The notes beneath the pieces are model-generated. The model ran no database searches and was not told where the DNA came from. It saw only the letters and a program-made list of their open reading frames with translations. Both the position numbers and the translations under genes were made by a program. From NCBI RefSeq assembly GCF_021602025.1, contig NZ_BQHW01000022.1, positions 1 to 64,000 on the forward strand: 64,000 nucleotides of DNA. The letters run 5' to 3'. This DNA is from Pseudomonas ceruminis (lineage in GTDB: Bacteria > Pseudomonadota > Gammaproteobacteria > Pseudomonadales > Pseudomonadaceae). Shown piece after piece: positions 45,581 to 55,349 of this stretch (position 1 is the first letter of the stretch; each line of letters starts with the position of its first letter).

Positions 45581-48007
45581 TCAGAACAGTACCTTGGCCA
45601 CGTCGGCAAAGCGCTTGGCGAAATGCACGGTCAGCCCATCACGCAGGTAGTCCGGCAACTCTTCGAAGTCCCCGCGGTTGGGTTCCGGCAGAATCAGCTC
45701 GAAGATCTTCTGCCGCCGCGCTGCAATCACCTTCTCGCGCACGCCACCAATGGGCAGTACCTGGCCGGTGAGGGTCAGCTCGCCGGTCATCGCCACCCCT
45801 TTCTTCGGCGCCTGGTCACGGGCCAGGGACAACAGCGCACTGGCCATGGTGATGCCAGCACTCGGGCCGTCCTTGGGCGTAGCGCCTTCGGGCACGTGCA
45901 GGTGGATGAATGCTTCGTTGAAGAAGGCCGGGTCGGCACCGAACTGCTTGAGGTTGGAGCTGACGTAGCTGTAGGCGATCTCGGCCGACTCCTTCATCAC
46001 GTCGCCCAGCTTGCCGGTGAGCTTGAAGCCGCGGTTGAGGGTGTGGATGCGGGTGGCTTCGATCGGCAAGGTCGCGCCGCCCATGCTGGTCCAGGCCAGG
46101 CCGGTGATCACTCCCTTGCCCGCCAGCACCTGCTCGCTGCGGAATACGGGGATGCCCAGCGCGGCCTCCAGGTCCTTGGTGCCGATCTTGAGTTTGGCGT
46201 CAGGGTCTTGCAGCAACTTGACCACCGCCTTGCGCACCAGCTTGCCCAGCTGTTTCTCAAGCTGGCGCACACCGGCCTCACGGGCATAGCCTTCGATCAC
46301 GGCGCGCAGGGCGCTGTCGCTGATGCTCAGGCTGGTCTTGGCCACGCCTGCCTTGTCCAGTTGCTTGGGCCAAAGGTGGCGCTTGGCGATGGCCAGCTTT
46401 TCTTCGGTGATGTAGCCGGAGAGACGGATGACTTCCATGCGGTCGAGCAATGGCCCAGGGATCGAATCCAGGGTGTTGGCGGTGCACACGAACAGCACCT
46501 TGGACAGGTCCAGGCGCAGGTCCAGGTAGTGGTCGAGGAAATCGACGTTCTGCTCCGGGTCCAGCGTCTCCAGCAGTGCCGAGGCCGGGTCGCCCTGATA
46601 GCTCTGGCCCATCTTGTCGATTTCGTCGAGCATGATCACCGGGTTCATCACCTCGACGTCCTTCAGCGCCTGTACCAGCTTGCCGGGTTGAGCGCCGATG
46701 TAGGTGCGGCGATGGCCTTTGATCTCGGCCTCGTCACGCATGCCACCCACGCTGAAACGGTAGAACGGGCGGCCGAGGGATTCGGCGATGGATTTGCCGA
46801 TACTGGTCTTGCCCACGCCGGGTGGGCCTACCAGCAGCACGATCGAGCCGCTGATCTCGCCCTTCCAGGCACCAACGGCGAGGAACTCGAGGATGCGCTC
46901 CTTGATGTCATCCAGGCCGGCATGGTGCTGGTCGAGCACCTTGCGGGCATGCTTGAGGTCGAGTTTGTCCTTGCCATAAACCCCCCAGGGCAGGGCGGTG
47001 GCCCAGTCCAGGTAATTGCGGGTGACGGCGTATTCGGGCGAGCCGGTTTCGAGGATGGCCAGCTTGCCCATCTCTTCGTCGATGCGTTTCTTGGCCTGCT
47101 CCGGCAGGGTCTTGCCTTCCAGGCGCTGTTCGAACTGTTCAAGGTCGGCGCTACGGTCATCCTTGGTCAGGCCCAGCTCCTGCTGAATGACCTTGAGCTG
47201 CTCCTTGAGGAAGAACTCGCGCTGGTGTTCGCCAATCTGCCGGTTGACCTCGGCCGAGATCTCATTTTGCAGGTGCGCGACCTCGACCTCCTTGCGCAGC
47301 ATCGGCAACACCTTCTCCATGCGTTTGAGCATGGGCACGCAGTCGAGCACTTCCTGCAACTGGACCCCGGTGGCGGAGGTGAGCGCTGCGGCGAAGTCGG
47401 TGAGTGGCGAGGGGTCGTTGGGGCTGAAGCGGTTGAGGTAGTTCTTCAACTCTTCGCTGTACAGCGGGTTGAGCGGCAGGAGTTCCTTGATCGCATTGAT
47501 CAGGGCCATGCCGTAGGCCTTGACCTCGTCGGTGGGTTCGGCCGACTGGCGAGGGTACTCGACCTCGACCAGATAGGGGGGGCGATGGTGCTTGAGCCAA
47601 GTGCGGATGCGCACCCGGGTCAGGCCCTGGGCGACGAACTGCAGCTTGCCGTTTTCACGGCTGGCGTGGTGCACCTTGACCAGGGTTCCATACTCCGGCA
47701 ACGCCGAGGTGTCGAAGTGGCGGTGATCCTCTGGCGGGGTGTCCATGAAAAACAGCGCCAGCGAGTGATGCGGGGTTTTTGCCACCAGATCGAGGGTTTC
47801 CGCCCATGGTTCTTCGTTGACGATCACCGGCAGCACCTGCGCCGGGAAGAACGGGCGGTTGTGGATCGGGATCACGTAGACCTTGTCCGGCAGTTGTTGG
47901 CCGGGCAGGGCGAGGGCATGACCATGACCGGCTTCGGTCTTGGCATCGAGGTGTTCGACTTCGCTGCGTTCGTCGGGTTGTTCCGGGAAATCTTGCTGGT
48001 CGCTCAT
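45581..48007 (-). CDS. lon: Lon-type ATP-dependent protease
   Basis: 808 residues. The N-terminal LonN domain, Walker A GPPGVGKTSIGK, Walker B-like VIMLDEIDKMG and the Ser-Lys dyad S716 (PKDGPSAG) and K759 are in place. It degrades misfolded and regulatory proteins. Pseudomonads often have two Lon proteins; this one has a polar N-terminal start (MSDQQDFPEQPDERSEV). It is transcribed alone. Confidence 0.94.
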   Translation of the reverse strand: MSDQQDFPEQPDERSEVEHLDAKTEAGHGHALALPGQQLPDKVYVIPIHNRPFFPAQVLPVIVNEEPWAETLDLVAKTPHHSLALFFMDTPPEDHRHFDTSALPEYGTLVKVHHASRENGKLQFVAQGLTRVRIRTWLKHHRPPYLVEVEYPRQSAEPTDEVKAYGMALINAIKELLPLNPLYSEELKNYLNRFSPNDPSPLTDFAAALTSATGVQLQEVLDCVPMLKRMEKVLPMLRKEVEVAHLQNEISAEVNRQIGEHQREFFLKEQLKVIQQELGLTKDDRSADLEQFEQRLEGKTLPEQAKKRIDEEMGKLAILETGSPEYAVTRNYLDWATALPWGVYGKDKLDLKHARKVLDQHHAGLDDIKERILEFLAVGAWKGEISGSIVLLVGPPGVGKTSIGKSIAESLGRPFYRFSVGGMRDEAEIKGHRRTYIGAQPGKLVQALKDVEVMNPVIMLDEIDKMGQSYQGDPASALLETLDPEQNVDFLDHYLDLRLDLSKVLFVCTANTLDSIPGPLLDRMEVIRLSGYITEEKLAIAKRHLWPKQLDKAGVAKTSLSISDSALRAVIEGYAREAGVRQLEKQLGKLVRKAVVKLLQDPDAKLKIGTKDLEAALGIPVFRSEQVLAGKGVITGLAWTSMGGATLPIEATRIHTLNRGFKLTGKLGDVMKESAEIAYSYVSSNLKQFGADPAFFNEAFIHLHVPEGATPKDGPSAGITMASALLSLARDQAPKKGVAMTGELTLTGQVLPIGGVREKVIAARRQKIFELILPEPNRGDFEELPDYLRDGLTVHFAKRFADVAKVLF

Positions 48008-48090
48008 GGGGCACCTGCGTGAATGGCTATGGTGCTTAGATGGGGCGCGGGGGGATGGGTTTCAAGCTTCATGTTTCAAGCTGCAAGCTT

Positions 48091-48130
48091 CACGAAAAAA
48101 GCGGGACCGTGCAGGCCCCGCTTTCTCGTG
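48091..48130 (-). terminator. Rho-independent terminator after gcd
   Basis: CACGAGAAAGCGGGGCC...GGTCCCGCTTTTTTCGTG on the minus strand: a stem of about 8 to 12 bp with a T-run of six, starting 11 nt past the gcd stop at 48141. Downstream, a short repeated AAGCTTCA/AAGCTGCA run lies at 48063-48092. Confidence 0.85.
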
Positions 48131-48140
48131 TAGCTATCGC

Positions 48141-50552
48141 TTAGTCAGGCAATTTGTAAGCGATGATGTAATCGCCCATCTTGGTGCCCAGCGAGCCGTG
48201 GCCACCGGCGACGATCAGTACATACTGCTTGCCGTCCTTGCCGGTGTAGGTCATCGGTGTGGCCTGGCCACCTGCCGGCAGGCGGGCCTTCCACAGTTCC
48301 TTGCCGTTGTTCACGTCATAGGCGCGCAGGTACTGGTCAAGCGTGCCGCTGAGGAAGCCGACGCCACCGGCGGTGACGATCGAGCCGCCCATGCTTGGCA
48401 CACCCACCGGCAGCCCGATCGGTACCGGCGTGCTGTCACGGGTAGTGCCGTTCTTGCGCTTCCACACCACCTTGTTGGTGAACAGGTCGATGGCGGCCAC
48501 ATAGCCCCAGGCTGGTGCCTGACACGGTACGCCCAGCGGCGACATGAACGGGTGCATGATCACGGCATACGGCGCGCCGGTGTTCGGCTGCACACCGCTG
48601 GTTTCGCTCTCGCGCTTGCTGCCTGCGGCCACCTGCTCACGCGGTACCATCTTCGACACGAACGCCATGTAGTTGGGGGAGGTGAACAGCAGTTGGCGCA
48701 CCGGGTCGACCGAGACGCTGCCCCAGTTGAACACGCCGACGTTGCCTGGGTACACCAGGGTGCCCTGTTCCGACGGCGGGGTGTACTGGCCTTCATAGCG
48801 CAGTTCGCGGAACTGGATACGGCACAGCATCTGGTCAAACGGGGTGGCGCCCCACATGGCTTGTTCGGTCAGTTCCGGGCCCAGCAGGTTGAGGTCGGAG
48901 CGGGCCTGGGTCGGCGCCGTGTGGTCGCCCTTGACCGCGCCTTGCGGCACGGGGATCTCGCGGATCGGCACGATGGGCGTGCCATCGCGGCGGTCGAGCA
49001 CATACAGGCTGCCCTGCTTGGTCGGTACGATGATCGCCGGCTTGACCCCGTCCTGGGTCTTCAGGTGTACCAGGGTCGGCTGGCTGCCGACGTCCATGTC
49101 CCACAGGTCGTGGTGGGTGAACTGGTAGTTCCAGCGGGCCTTGCCGGTGGCCAGGTCCAGGGCGACGACGCCAGCGCTGTACTTCTCCGCGCCTGGGGTG
49201 CGATCGGCGCCCCACTGATCCGGGGTCTGGTTGCCCAGGGGCAGGTAAACCATGCCCAGGTCTTCATCGACGCTGGCCAGGGACCACATGTTGGCCGAGT
49301 TGCGGCTGTACATCTTGCCTGGCGCCAATGGCTTGGTGTCGTCCGGGTTGTTGCTGTCCCAGTTCCAGACCAGGCGGCCATCGTGCACGTCATAGGCGCG
49401 GATCACGCCGGACGGTTCGTTGGTCGACTCGTTGTCGGTAACGTGGCCGCCGATGATCACCAGGCTGCGGGTGACCGCCACTGGCGACGTGGAGTAGTAG
49501 CCACCGGCAGTGAACGGGCCGATACCGGTCGTCAGGTCGATCGCACCCTGGTTGGCAAAACCTTCGCAAACTTTGCCGTTGTCGGCGTTGATGGCGATCA
49601 GGCGGGCGTCAGCGGTGGGCAGGTAGAGGCGGCGTGGGCAGGCCTGGGCCACGGCCTGGCCGGCGTCCGAGACTTTCGGCGCGGGGCTGCCGTCACGGCT
49701 GACATAGGCGTTCTCGTCATAGTACGAAACGCCGCGGCAGGTCATGTGGGCAAAGCCCTTGAACGTGCCCACCGGGGTTTTGATCTGGGGGTCGAAGCGC
49801 CAGATCTCGGCACCGGTATCTGGGTCCAGGGCCAGCACCTTGCTGTGGGCAGTGCAGGCGTAGAGCATGCCGTTGGCTTTGAGCGGCGTGTTCTCGTTGG
49901 TCAGCTCGACTGGATCGTTGTCGGTGGGCAGGTCACCGGTACGGATGCGCCAGGCTTCTTCCAGGCGGTAGGCGTTCTGCGCAGTGATCTGGCGCAGCGG
50001 CGAATAGCGATCGCCGTGCTCGGTGCGGCCATAGGCCTGCCAGTCGCCATCAGGCATGGCAGGGGCGGCACTGCCCATTTCACTGTTGTCGCGGCCCAGC
50101 TCGCCAAACACCTCGCCGGGGTGGGTGAATTGGCTACCCAGCGCACAGGCGCCGGAAGCCAGCACGGCAACGCTGAGCAGGGCAGTGTTGGCCTTGGCGG
50201 CCGGCCCGATCAGCGGGCGGCGCGCCCACGGCAAGAGCAGCACCACGCCGATGGCGAACCAGAGGGCCAGGCGCGGCACCAGTTGCCACCAGTCCAGGCC
50301 CACTTCCAACAGCGCCCATACCGTGCTGCCAAGCAGCACCAGGCCGTAGAGCCCCAGGGCGATGCGGCGCTGGGCCAGCAGCAGGATGCCCGACAGGGCA
50401 AAGCCGACACCGGCGATCAGGTAATAAAGCGAGCCGCCTACCTGGCTCAGCTTGATGCCGCCCGCTAGCAGGGCCAGGCCCATCAGCAACAGCAGCACGC
50501 CTATCAGGCGCGGTAGCCAGCGGCTTCCATTCTTGGCACCGTCAGTGCTCAT
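48141..50552 (-). CDS. gcd: Membrane PQQ-dependent glucose dehydrogenase
   Basis: 803 residues. Five helices in the first 140 residues, then an eight-bladed PQQ propeller in the periplasm (YSPLRQITAQNAYRLEEAWR marks its start). It oxidises glucose to gluconate and passes electrons to ubiquinone. It lies 29 bp from the OprB-type porin gene, the classical Pseudomonas order; PQQ is made elsewhere. Confidence 0.96.
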   Translation of the reverse strand: MSTDGAKNGSRWLPRLIGVLLLLMGLALLAGGIKLSQVGGSLYYLIAGVGFALSGILLLAQRRIALGLYGLVLLGSTVWALLEVGLDWWQLVPRLALWFAIGVVLLLPWARRPLIGPAAKANTALLSVAVLASGACALGSQFTHPGEVFGELGRDNSEMGSAAPAMPDGDWQAYGRTEHGDRYSPLRQITAQNAYRLEEAWRIRTGDLPTDNDPVELTNENTPLKANGMLYACTAHSKVLALDPDTGAEIWRFDPQIKTPVGTFKGFAHMTCRGVSYYDENAYVSRDGSPAPKVSDAGQAVAQACPRRLYLPTADARLIAINADNGKVCEGFANQGAIDLTTGIGPFTAGGYYSTSPVAVTRSLVIIGGHVTDNESTNEPSGVIRAYDVHDGRLVWNWDSNNPDDTKPLAPGKMYSRNSANMWSLASVDEDLGMVYLPLGNQTPDQWGADRTPGAEKYSAGVVALDLATGKARWNYQFTHHDLWDMDVGSQPTLVHLKTQDGVKPAIIVPTKQGSLYVLDRRDGTPIVPIREIPVPQGAVKGDHTAPTQARSDLNLLGPELTEQAMWGATPFDQMLCRIQFRELRYEGQYTPPSEQGTLVYPGNVGVFNWGSVSVDPVRQLLFTSPNYMAFVSKMVPREQVAAGSKRESETSGVQPNTGAPYAVIMHPFMSPLGVPCQAPAWGYVAAIDLFTNKVVWKRKNGTTRDSTPVPIGLPVGVPSMGGSIVTAGGVGFLSGTLDQYLRAYDVNNGKELWKARLPAGGQATPMTYTGKDGKQYVLIVAGGHGSLGTKMGDYIIAYKLPD

Positions 50553-50581
50553 CGTATGTTCTCCGTTAGGTGAGAGGTTTG

Positions 50582-51928
50582 TCAGAAAGTGCTCTGGATC
50601 TTCAGGCCGCCGATCAGGGCGGCGTCGACCTGCGACACACCGCCCGGATGGCGGATGTACTGCAGGTTCGGGCGTACCGTGAGCCAGTTGGCCAGGTGGA
50701 TGCCGTAATAGAGTTCAGCGCTGTATTCGGTGTCCTGCACCGGCAGGAAACCTGGATTGTCGTAGTCATAGAAGCCGGCGGCCTGGTTGGCCAGGCGGGC
50801 GTTCTTGCGGTAGGCGGGGTTGGCGTGCACGCGGGCGAGGGCGAAACCGATGTCGTCCTTGGCGCGGGCGTCGAAGGGGCCCTTGTATACCAACCCTGCT
50901 TGAACATAGTTGTCGATGGCATTGGTCTTCTTGTCGTGGACCGTGGCGTTGGCGAACAGGCTCAGGCCGCGCGAGTGGTCAGAGGCCAGCGAAGTCACCT
51001 GCTGCTGGGCGCCGATCCAAAGGCCGTGCTTGCTCGAACTGCTGCGATAGGCGGCGCCGCTGATGGCGGCCGGCTGACCGTTGCTGTCCTTTAGAACATC
51101 CTGTGCCTTGGCATTACTGTAGTAGTACCCGGCGCGATATTCCCCTTTAAGGTCATTGACCGTCGGGCTCCACACCAGTTCGACCGGCATCACGGCGCCC
51201 TGGGTGCCGCTGCCGCTGAGCTTGAAGCCATTGCCCGACTCGAGGTTGGAGGGGTTCTGCTCGAACACACCGACCTGTGCGTAGAGCTGGTCATTGAGGT
51301 TGTAACGCACGCGCAGGGCCCACTGGCTGACCGGCCAGTTGTACCAGATGCCCCCGACCCAGTTGCCCACCTGCGAGCCGCAGAAGGCCAGGTTCTGGAA
51401 ATCACAGGGGAAGCTGTTGAAGTCTTCGCCCTCGCCGAAACGGCCGAATTTCACGTCCAGGGCGCCATCGAAGTACTTCTGTTTGACCCACAGTTGGGTG
51501 AGCCGCCAGGTTTGTCCACGGCCCCAGACTTCCTGGGCCGAGGTGAAACCGCCGACACGCGGATCGTTGATGCGGTCATTGCTGATGTTGTTGCCGTGGC
51601 GTTCGGTGATGGTCAGCTGCAACTCGGTATCGTGCCACCCGAGGATCTTTTCCAGGTCCAGGTGGCTGCCGAAGGTGAACTGGTCGCTGTAGCGTGCGCT
51701 GCGATCGTGGTCGTAACCGCCGTGCAGGTTGCTGCCCATTTCGCCGGTGTAGCCCAGGGTGAAGTCGTAGCCTGCTTCCAGCAGCGTGCTGCGGGTGCCA
51801 CCCCAGTCCCCGAGCATCCAGGGGGAGTCGCTGGCGAACGGTTCGCTGGCGCTGGCAGTGGCGGACCAGCCCGCAGCGAGTGCGATGAGGGCGAGTCTGG
51901 AGTAACGGGTATCGGGCAGTTGAAACAT
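50582..51928 (-). CDS. oprB: OprB-family carbohydrate porin
   Basis: 448 residues. Signal peptide ends near ASA, then SEPFASDSPWMLGDWGGTRS, a hallmark of OprB porins. The chain ends in Phe, as expected for an outer-membrane beta barrel. It admits glucose to the periplasm for Gcd. It is upstream of gcd in the same direction. Confidence 0.93.
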   Translation of the reverse strand: MFQLPDTRYSRLALIALAAGWSATASASEPFASDSPWMLGDWGGTRSTLLEAGYDFTLGYTGEMGSNLHGGYDHDRSARYSDQFTFGSHLDLEKILGWHDTELQLTITERHGNNISNDRINDPRVGGFTSAQEVWGRGQTWRLTQLWVKQKYFDGALDVKFGRFGEGEDFNSFPCDFQNLAFCGSQVGNWVGGIWYNWPVSQWALRVRYNLNDQLYAQVGVFEQNPSNLESGNGFKLSGSGTQGAVMPVELVWSPTVNDLKGEYRAGYYYSNAKAQDVLKDSNGQPAAISGAAYRSSSSKHGLWIGAQQQVTSLASDHSRGLSLFANATVHDKKTNAIDNYVQAGLVYKGPFDARAKDDIGFALARVHANPAYRKNARLANQAAGFYDYDNPGFLPVQDTEYSAELYYGIHLANWLTVRPNLQYIRHPGGVSQVDAALIGGLKIQSTF

Positions 51929-52174
51929 GAGATAGCGCTATCTTTTGATTATTGAAAAAACGGCAAGCGCACCGAGGAGGGGCTCTTCGATGAAAATGGC
52001 AACAAGGTATGCGGGATGAAGCGATTCAGCTTGCGGCGGGGAGGATATAGGGGAAGTTGTAAGAAAAAAAGACAAATTGTCGCAGTTGATTATTACAGGG
52101 GTGGTAACAGTCGCGTGGGTGCAGGGCCAACCCGCCCCCCAGGTTCACTGCTGCAGCCGTAACGCCAGCGTGCC

Positions 52175-52201
52175 TGTGGGAGCGGGTCGGCCCGCGAAGG
52201 G
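52175..52201. repeat. REP unit between oprB and the TonB receptor gene
   Basis: TGTGGGAGCGGGTCGGCCCG followed by CGAAGGG. It matches the REP unit at 21233 and 39041 in its outer part. Confidence 0.75.
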
Positions 52202-52210
52202 GCACTGCGA

Positions 52211-54259
52211 TCAGAAGGACGTACGCAAGCCGACCTCCACACTACGCCCTGGCGCCGGTGCGATATCACGCAGAATCGAGCTGGCATAGCGCACCGTCTG
52301 GTCCGTCAGGTTCTCCCCGCGCACGAACGCAAGCCACTGGCTTTCGCCGATATCGAAGCGATAGCCGACGCTCGCCCCGAGCGTGGTGTAGCCATCGGTG
52401 CTGGACTCGTTGTCCGGTTTGCGATGCTGCGAAGCGGCATGTTGCACATCGACCCGTGCCTGCCAGCGGTCCAGTTCCCAGACCAGGCCGCTGTTCAGGC
52501 GCAGTGGCGCGATGCGTGGCAATGGCTCGCCGCTGTCCAGATTCTTGGCGCGGGTGTAGTCGCCGGACAGCTCCAGGGCGAAGCTGCCGTATTGGTTCTC
52601 CAGCAGTTTCCACCGGTCCTGGGCCTCAATACCGTAGAAGCGTGCCCGCACGCCCTGGTACTGGTACTCGGGGAAACCACCGTCATCATGATCATGATCG
52701 TGGTCGTGATCATCGCCATCGTGGTCGTGGTCATGCCCTTCGCGCAGGTTGCCCGTGCCGATCAAACCGATGTAGTTGCGAAAGTGGCTGTAGAACACGC
52801 CCACACTGCCCTTGTGGGTGCCGTTATCGAAGCGCAGGGCCAGGTCGCTGGAGATGGCCTTTTCCTTGTTCAGGCTTGGGTCGCCGACTTCAAACGCCCC
52901 GGTGGCAACGTGGGCACCGTTGGCATACAGCTCGTAGAAGGTTGGCGCGCGTTCGGTGTAGCCAAGGTTGGCAGCCAGCGACCAGATCGGATCGAGCTGG
53001 TACACCGCCCCCGAGGACAGGCTGAAGGCGTTGAAACTGCTGGCGCTGTCGGCGCCGATGAAGTTCTCGTTGCCCTTGGCATCGGGGTCGACGCGGGTAT
53101 GTTCCAGGCGTGCGCCCAGGCTCAGGTTGAGGCGCTGAGTGGCTTGCCACTGCTCGAGCATGAACAGCGCCAGGCTGTCGGTATCGGTGTGCGGGACGAA
53201 GGCCTCTTCACCCAATGCCGAGAACTCGTTGCGGCTGACCTGGGCGCCAACCACACCTTCCAGCGGGCCGAGCGGTTGATGGCGGGCCTCGATGCGCGCT
53301 TCGTAGCCTTTGTTCTTGAAGGTGGTATGCACCTCGCCTTCTTCGATTTCGCTGTGCTGGTAGTCGGTGTAGCCCGCATCGACCTTGACCGAGCTGAACG
53401 GGCCGTCCAGGTCACGCAGTTCGGAGGCGAAGGCGTAGTGGTCCTGTTTCATGTCCAGGCGTACACCGGGCTCGGCGACCGAACCGTAGTTGCTGTCGTA
53501 GCGGCTGTAGGAAAGGCCTGCATAGCCGTGATCCCAGTGGTAGGAACCGCCTACTGCGCCACCGTCCTGGCGCCCGTCGCTGTTCTCCAGGCGGTGCTTG
53601 CTACCAGGCTCGTCGGCGTCGCGCACATTTGCGCTGCGGGCGTAGCCGGGGATACGCAGGTCGTTGAACTGGCGGCTGTTGGCGTCCAGGTGCAGGGCGA
53701 ACGTACCGTCGCCGGCTTCCAGCTTACCTGCGCTGCTGCGGGTGGTGTCGGCGCCGCCGTAGCGCAACTCCCCGGCACCGTGGATGCCCTCGATAGGGGA
53801 GTCGGGGATACGGTTGTCGAACGTGTTGACCACGCCACCGATCGCATTGCCGCCGTACAGCAACGCGGCGGGGCCACGGACGATTTCGACGCGTTCGACG
53901 GTGACCGGGTCCAGGGGCACCGCGTGGTCGTAAGACAGCGACGAGGCATCCAAGGCGCCGACGCCGTTTCGCAAGATTCGAATGCGATCGCCGTCCAGGC
54001 CGCGGATCACGGGGCGGCTGGCACCGGGGCCGAACCAGGTGGAGGCCACTCCGGGCTGTTTGTTGAGGGTTTCGCCCAGGCTGCCGTGCTGTTGTTGCAG
54101 CAGCTTGTCACCTTCGAGCACGGTGCTCGGGGCGGCCAGTTGGCTGTTGCCCAGTGGGTTGGCTGTGATGACCTGGGGTTCGAGTTCCACGGCCTGGCTG
54201 GGCGATGACGCCAGCCAAAGGGCGATGGCAAGAGGGGAGAGGCGTAGCGGGCTGTGCAT
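52211..54259 (-). CDS. znuD: TonB-dependent receptor with His/Asp-rich loop, ZnuD-like zinc receptor
   Basis: 682 residues from MHSPLRLSPLAIALWLAS at 54259. The plug domain (PVIRGLDGDRIRILRNGVGA, VERVEIVRGPAALLYGGNAI) and beta barrel ending in Phe are clear. Residues in a barrel loop read GHDHDHDGDDHDHDHDHD, a metal-binding run. A Zur box lies upstream. Zinc uptake through the outer membrane is therefore the likely job, as for ZnuD of Neisseria and its relatives. Confidence 0.92.
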   Translation of the reverse strand: MHSPLRLSPLAIALWLASSPSQAVELEPQVITANPLGNSQLAAPSTVLEGDKLLQQQHGSLGETLNKQPGVASTWFGPGASRPVIRGLDGDRIRILRNGVGALDASSLSYDHAVPLDPVTVERVEIVRGPAALLYGGNAIGGVVNTFDNRIPDSPIEGIHGAGELRYGGADTTRSSAGKLEAGDGTFALHLDANSRQFNDLRIPGYARSANVRDADEPGSKHRLENSDGRQDGGAVGGSYHWDHGYAGLSYSRYDSNYGSVAEPGVRLDMKQDHYAFASELRDLDGPFSSVKVDAGYTDYQHSEIEEGEVHTTFKNKGYEARIEARHQPLGPLEGVVGAQVSRNEFSALGEEAFVPHTDTDSLALFMLEQWQATQRLNLSLGARLEHTRVDPDAKGNENFIGADSASSFNAFSLSSGAVYQLDPIWSLAANLGYTERAPTFYELYANGAHVATGAFEVGDPSLNKEKAISSDLALRFDNGTHKGSVGVFYSHFRNYIGLIGTGNLREGHDHDHDGDDHDHDHDHDDGGFPEYQYQGVRARFYGIEAQDRWKLLENQYGSFALELSGDYTRAKNLDSGEPLPRIAPLRLNSGLVWELDRWQARVDVQHAASQHRKPDNESSTDGYTTLGASVGYRFDIGESQWLAFVRGENLTDQTVRYASSILRDIAPAPGRSVEVGLRTSF

Positions 54260-54294
54260 GGGGCTGTGACGTTCCTTGGCAGATGCTTTTGTGT

Positions 54295-54309
54295 TGTTAC
54301 AATATAACA
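54295..54309. promoter_or_regulatory. Zur box
   Basis: TGTTACAATATAACA is a nearly perfect match to the Zur palindrome TGTTATA-N-TATAACA (one mismatch). It lies 36 bp upstream of the znuD-like start at 54259 and 120 bp before the divergent VF530-family gene. Repression of the receptor by zinc-loaded Zur is inferred. Confidence 0.88.
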
Positions 54310-54428
54310 TCACTATTTCAGCACAGAGGTTTCGCCGTTTGCCAGCAGTTTTTGTAATCGGATCAGCTGTGCCCCTTGGCCACTACACTCGTGTAAGGTG
54401 CGCATCTTTTTCAACGCGGAGCACTGGC

Positions 54429-54650
54429 ATGAGCACGGCCCAACACAACGCGCTGCACGGCAAGACCCTCGAACAGATCCTTACCGAGCTGGTGGCGCAC
54501 TACCAATGGCAGGGCCTGGCCGAGCGCGTTGATGTGCGCTGCTTCAAAAGCAACCCGAGCATCAAGTCGAGCCTGACCTTCCTGCGCAAGACCCCCTGGG
54601 CGCGTGAGAAGGTCGAGCAGCTGTACGTGAAACTGCAGCGACAGGCCTGA
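54429..54650 (+). CDS. VF530-family (DUF2132) small protein
   Basis: 73 residues from [20 protein letters not shown] at 54429; a longer frame starting in the Zur-box region is not supported. [20 protein letters not shown] is the family signature. The family is small and has been proposed to bind DNA; function is not known. It is followed after 1 bp by the Pr6Pr gene. Confidence 0.88.
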   Translation: MSTAQHNALHGKTLEQILTELVAHYQWQGLAERVDVRCFKSNPSIKSSLTFLRKTPWAREKVEQLYVKLQRQA

Positions 54651-54651
54651 A

Positions 54652-55293
54652 ATGGCGCGTCATCCCTGGCTGACGTTGCTTGCTGTGCTGGGCTGGCTGG
54701 GCCTGACGGTGCAGGTTTACCTGGTGCTGGTGGCGCGTTGGCAGGAACAGGCCAGCCTGATTGGCGGCCTGATCAATGTGTTCGGGTACTTCACAGTACT
54801 GACCAATACCTTGGTAGCGACGGTGCTGAGCTATGCGGCTTTCGGGCGTGAGTCAGGCGCCAGGCGGTTTTTCCTGTCACCCTCGGTGAGCTCTGCAGTA
54901 GCCGCCAGTATCGTCCTGGTGGCGCTGGCCTACAGCGTGCTGCTGCGGCATCTGTGGCACCCCGAAGGGTGGCAATGGCTGGCGGACGAACTGCTGCACG
55001 ATGTGATGCCTGTGCTGTACGTCCTGTACTGGTGGTTCGAAGTGCCCAAAGGCCGCTTGCGGCTTTGGCACTTGGCCCTGTGGGCGCTGTATCCAGCGGT
55101 GTATTTCGGCTATGCGCTGTGGCGGGGGAGTGAAATTGGCGTGTATCCCTACCCGTTCATCGATGTGGCAAACCTGGGGTATGGGCAGGTCATGCTCAAT
55201 GCACTGGGCGTGCTGGGAGGGTTCTGGCTCATAGCGCTGGTGTTGTTGTGGCTGGATCACTGGCGCGGGCGGACATTGCACGGCGTGGCTTAG
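54652..55293 (+). CDS. Pr6Pr-family membrane protein
   Basis: 213 residues with six hydrophobic segments. INVFGYFTVLTNTLVATVLS and HDVMPVLYVLYWWFEVPKGR fit the Pr6Pr family (related to eukaryotic FAR-17a/AIG1 proteins). Function unknown. It is 1 bp after the VF530-family gene, likely cotranscribed. Confidence 0.85.
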   Translation: MARHPWLTLLAVLGWLGLTVQVYLVLVARWQEQASLIGGLINVFGYFTVLTNTLVATVLSYAAFGRESGARRFFLSPSVSSAVAASIVLVALAYSVLLRHLWHPEGWQWLADELLHDVMPVLYVLYWWFEVPKGRLRLWHLALWALYPAVYFGYALWRGSEIGVYPYPFIDVANLGYGQVMLNALGVLGGFWLIALVLLWLDHWRGRTLHGVA

Positions 55294-55349
55294 CCGTATC
55301 CGCCCTTTTTGCGGGCCAGCGCTTGCACAAGGGCGGGGCTGTAGGCTGT

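Noticed and set aside
45464-50468. Long open frames antisense to lon and gcd (852 and 842 codons)
   Set aside because: Both lie exactly across well-supported genes on the minus strand and show no family motif.
52424-54208. 594-codon open frame antisense to the TonB receptor
   Set aside because: It has no motif and is explained by the codon bias of the receptor gene.
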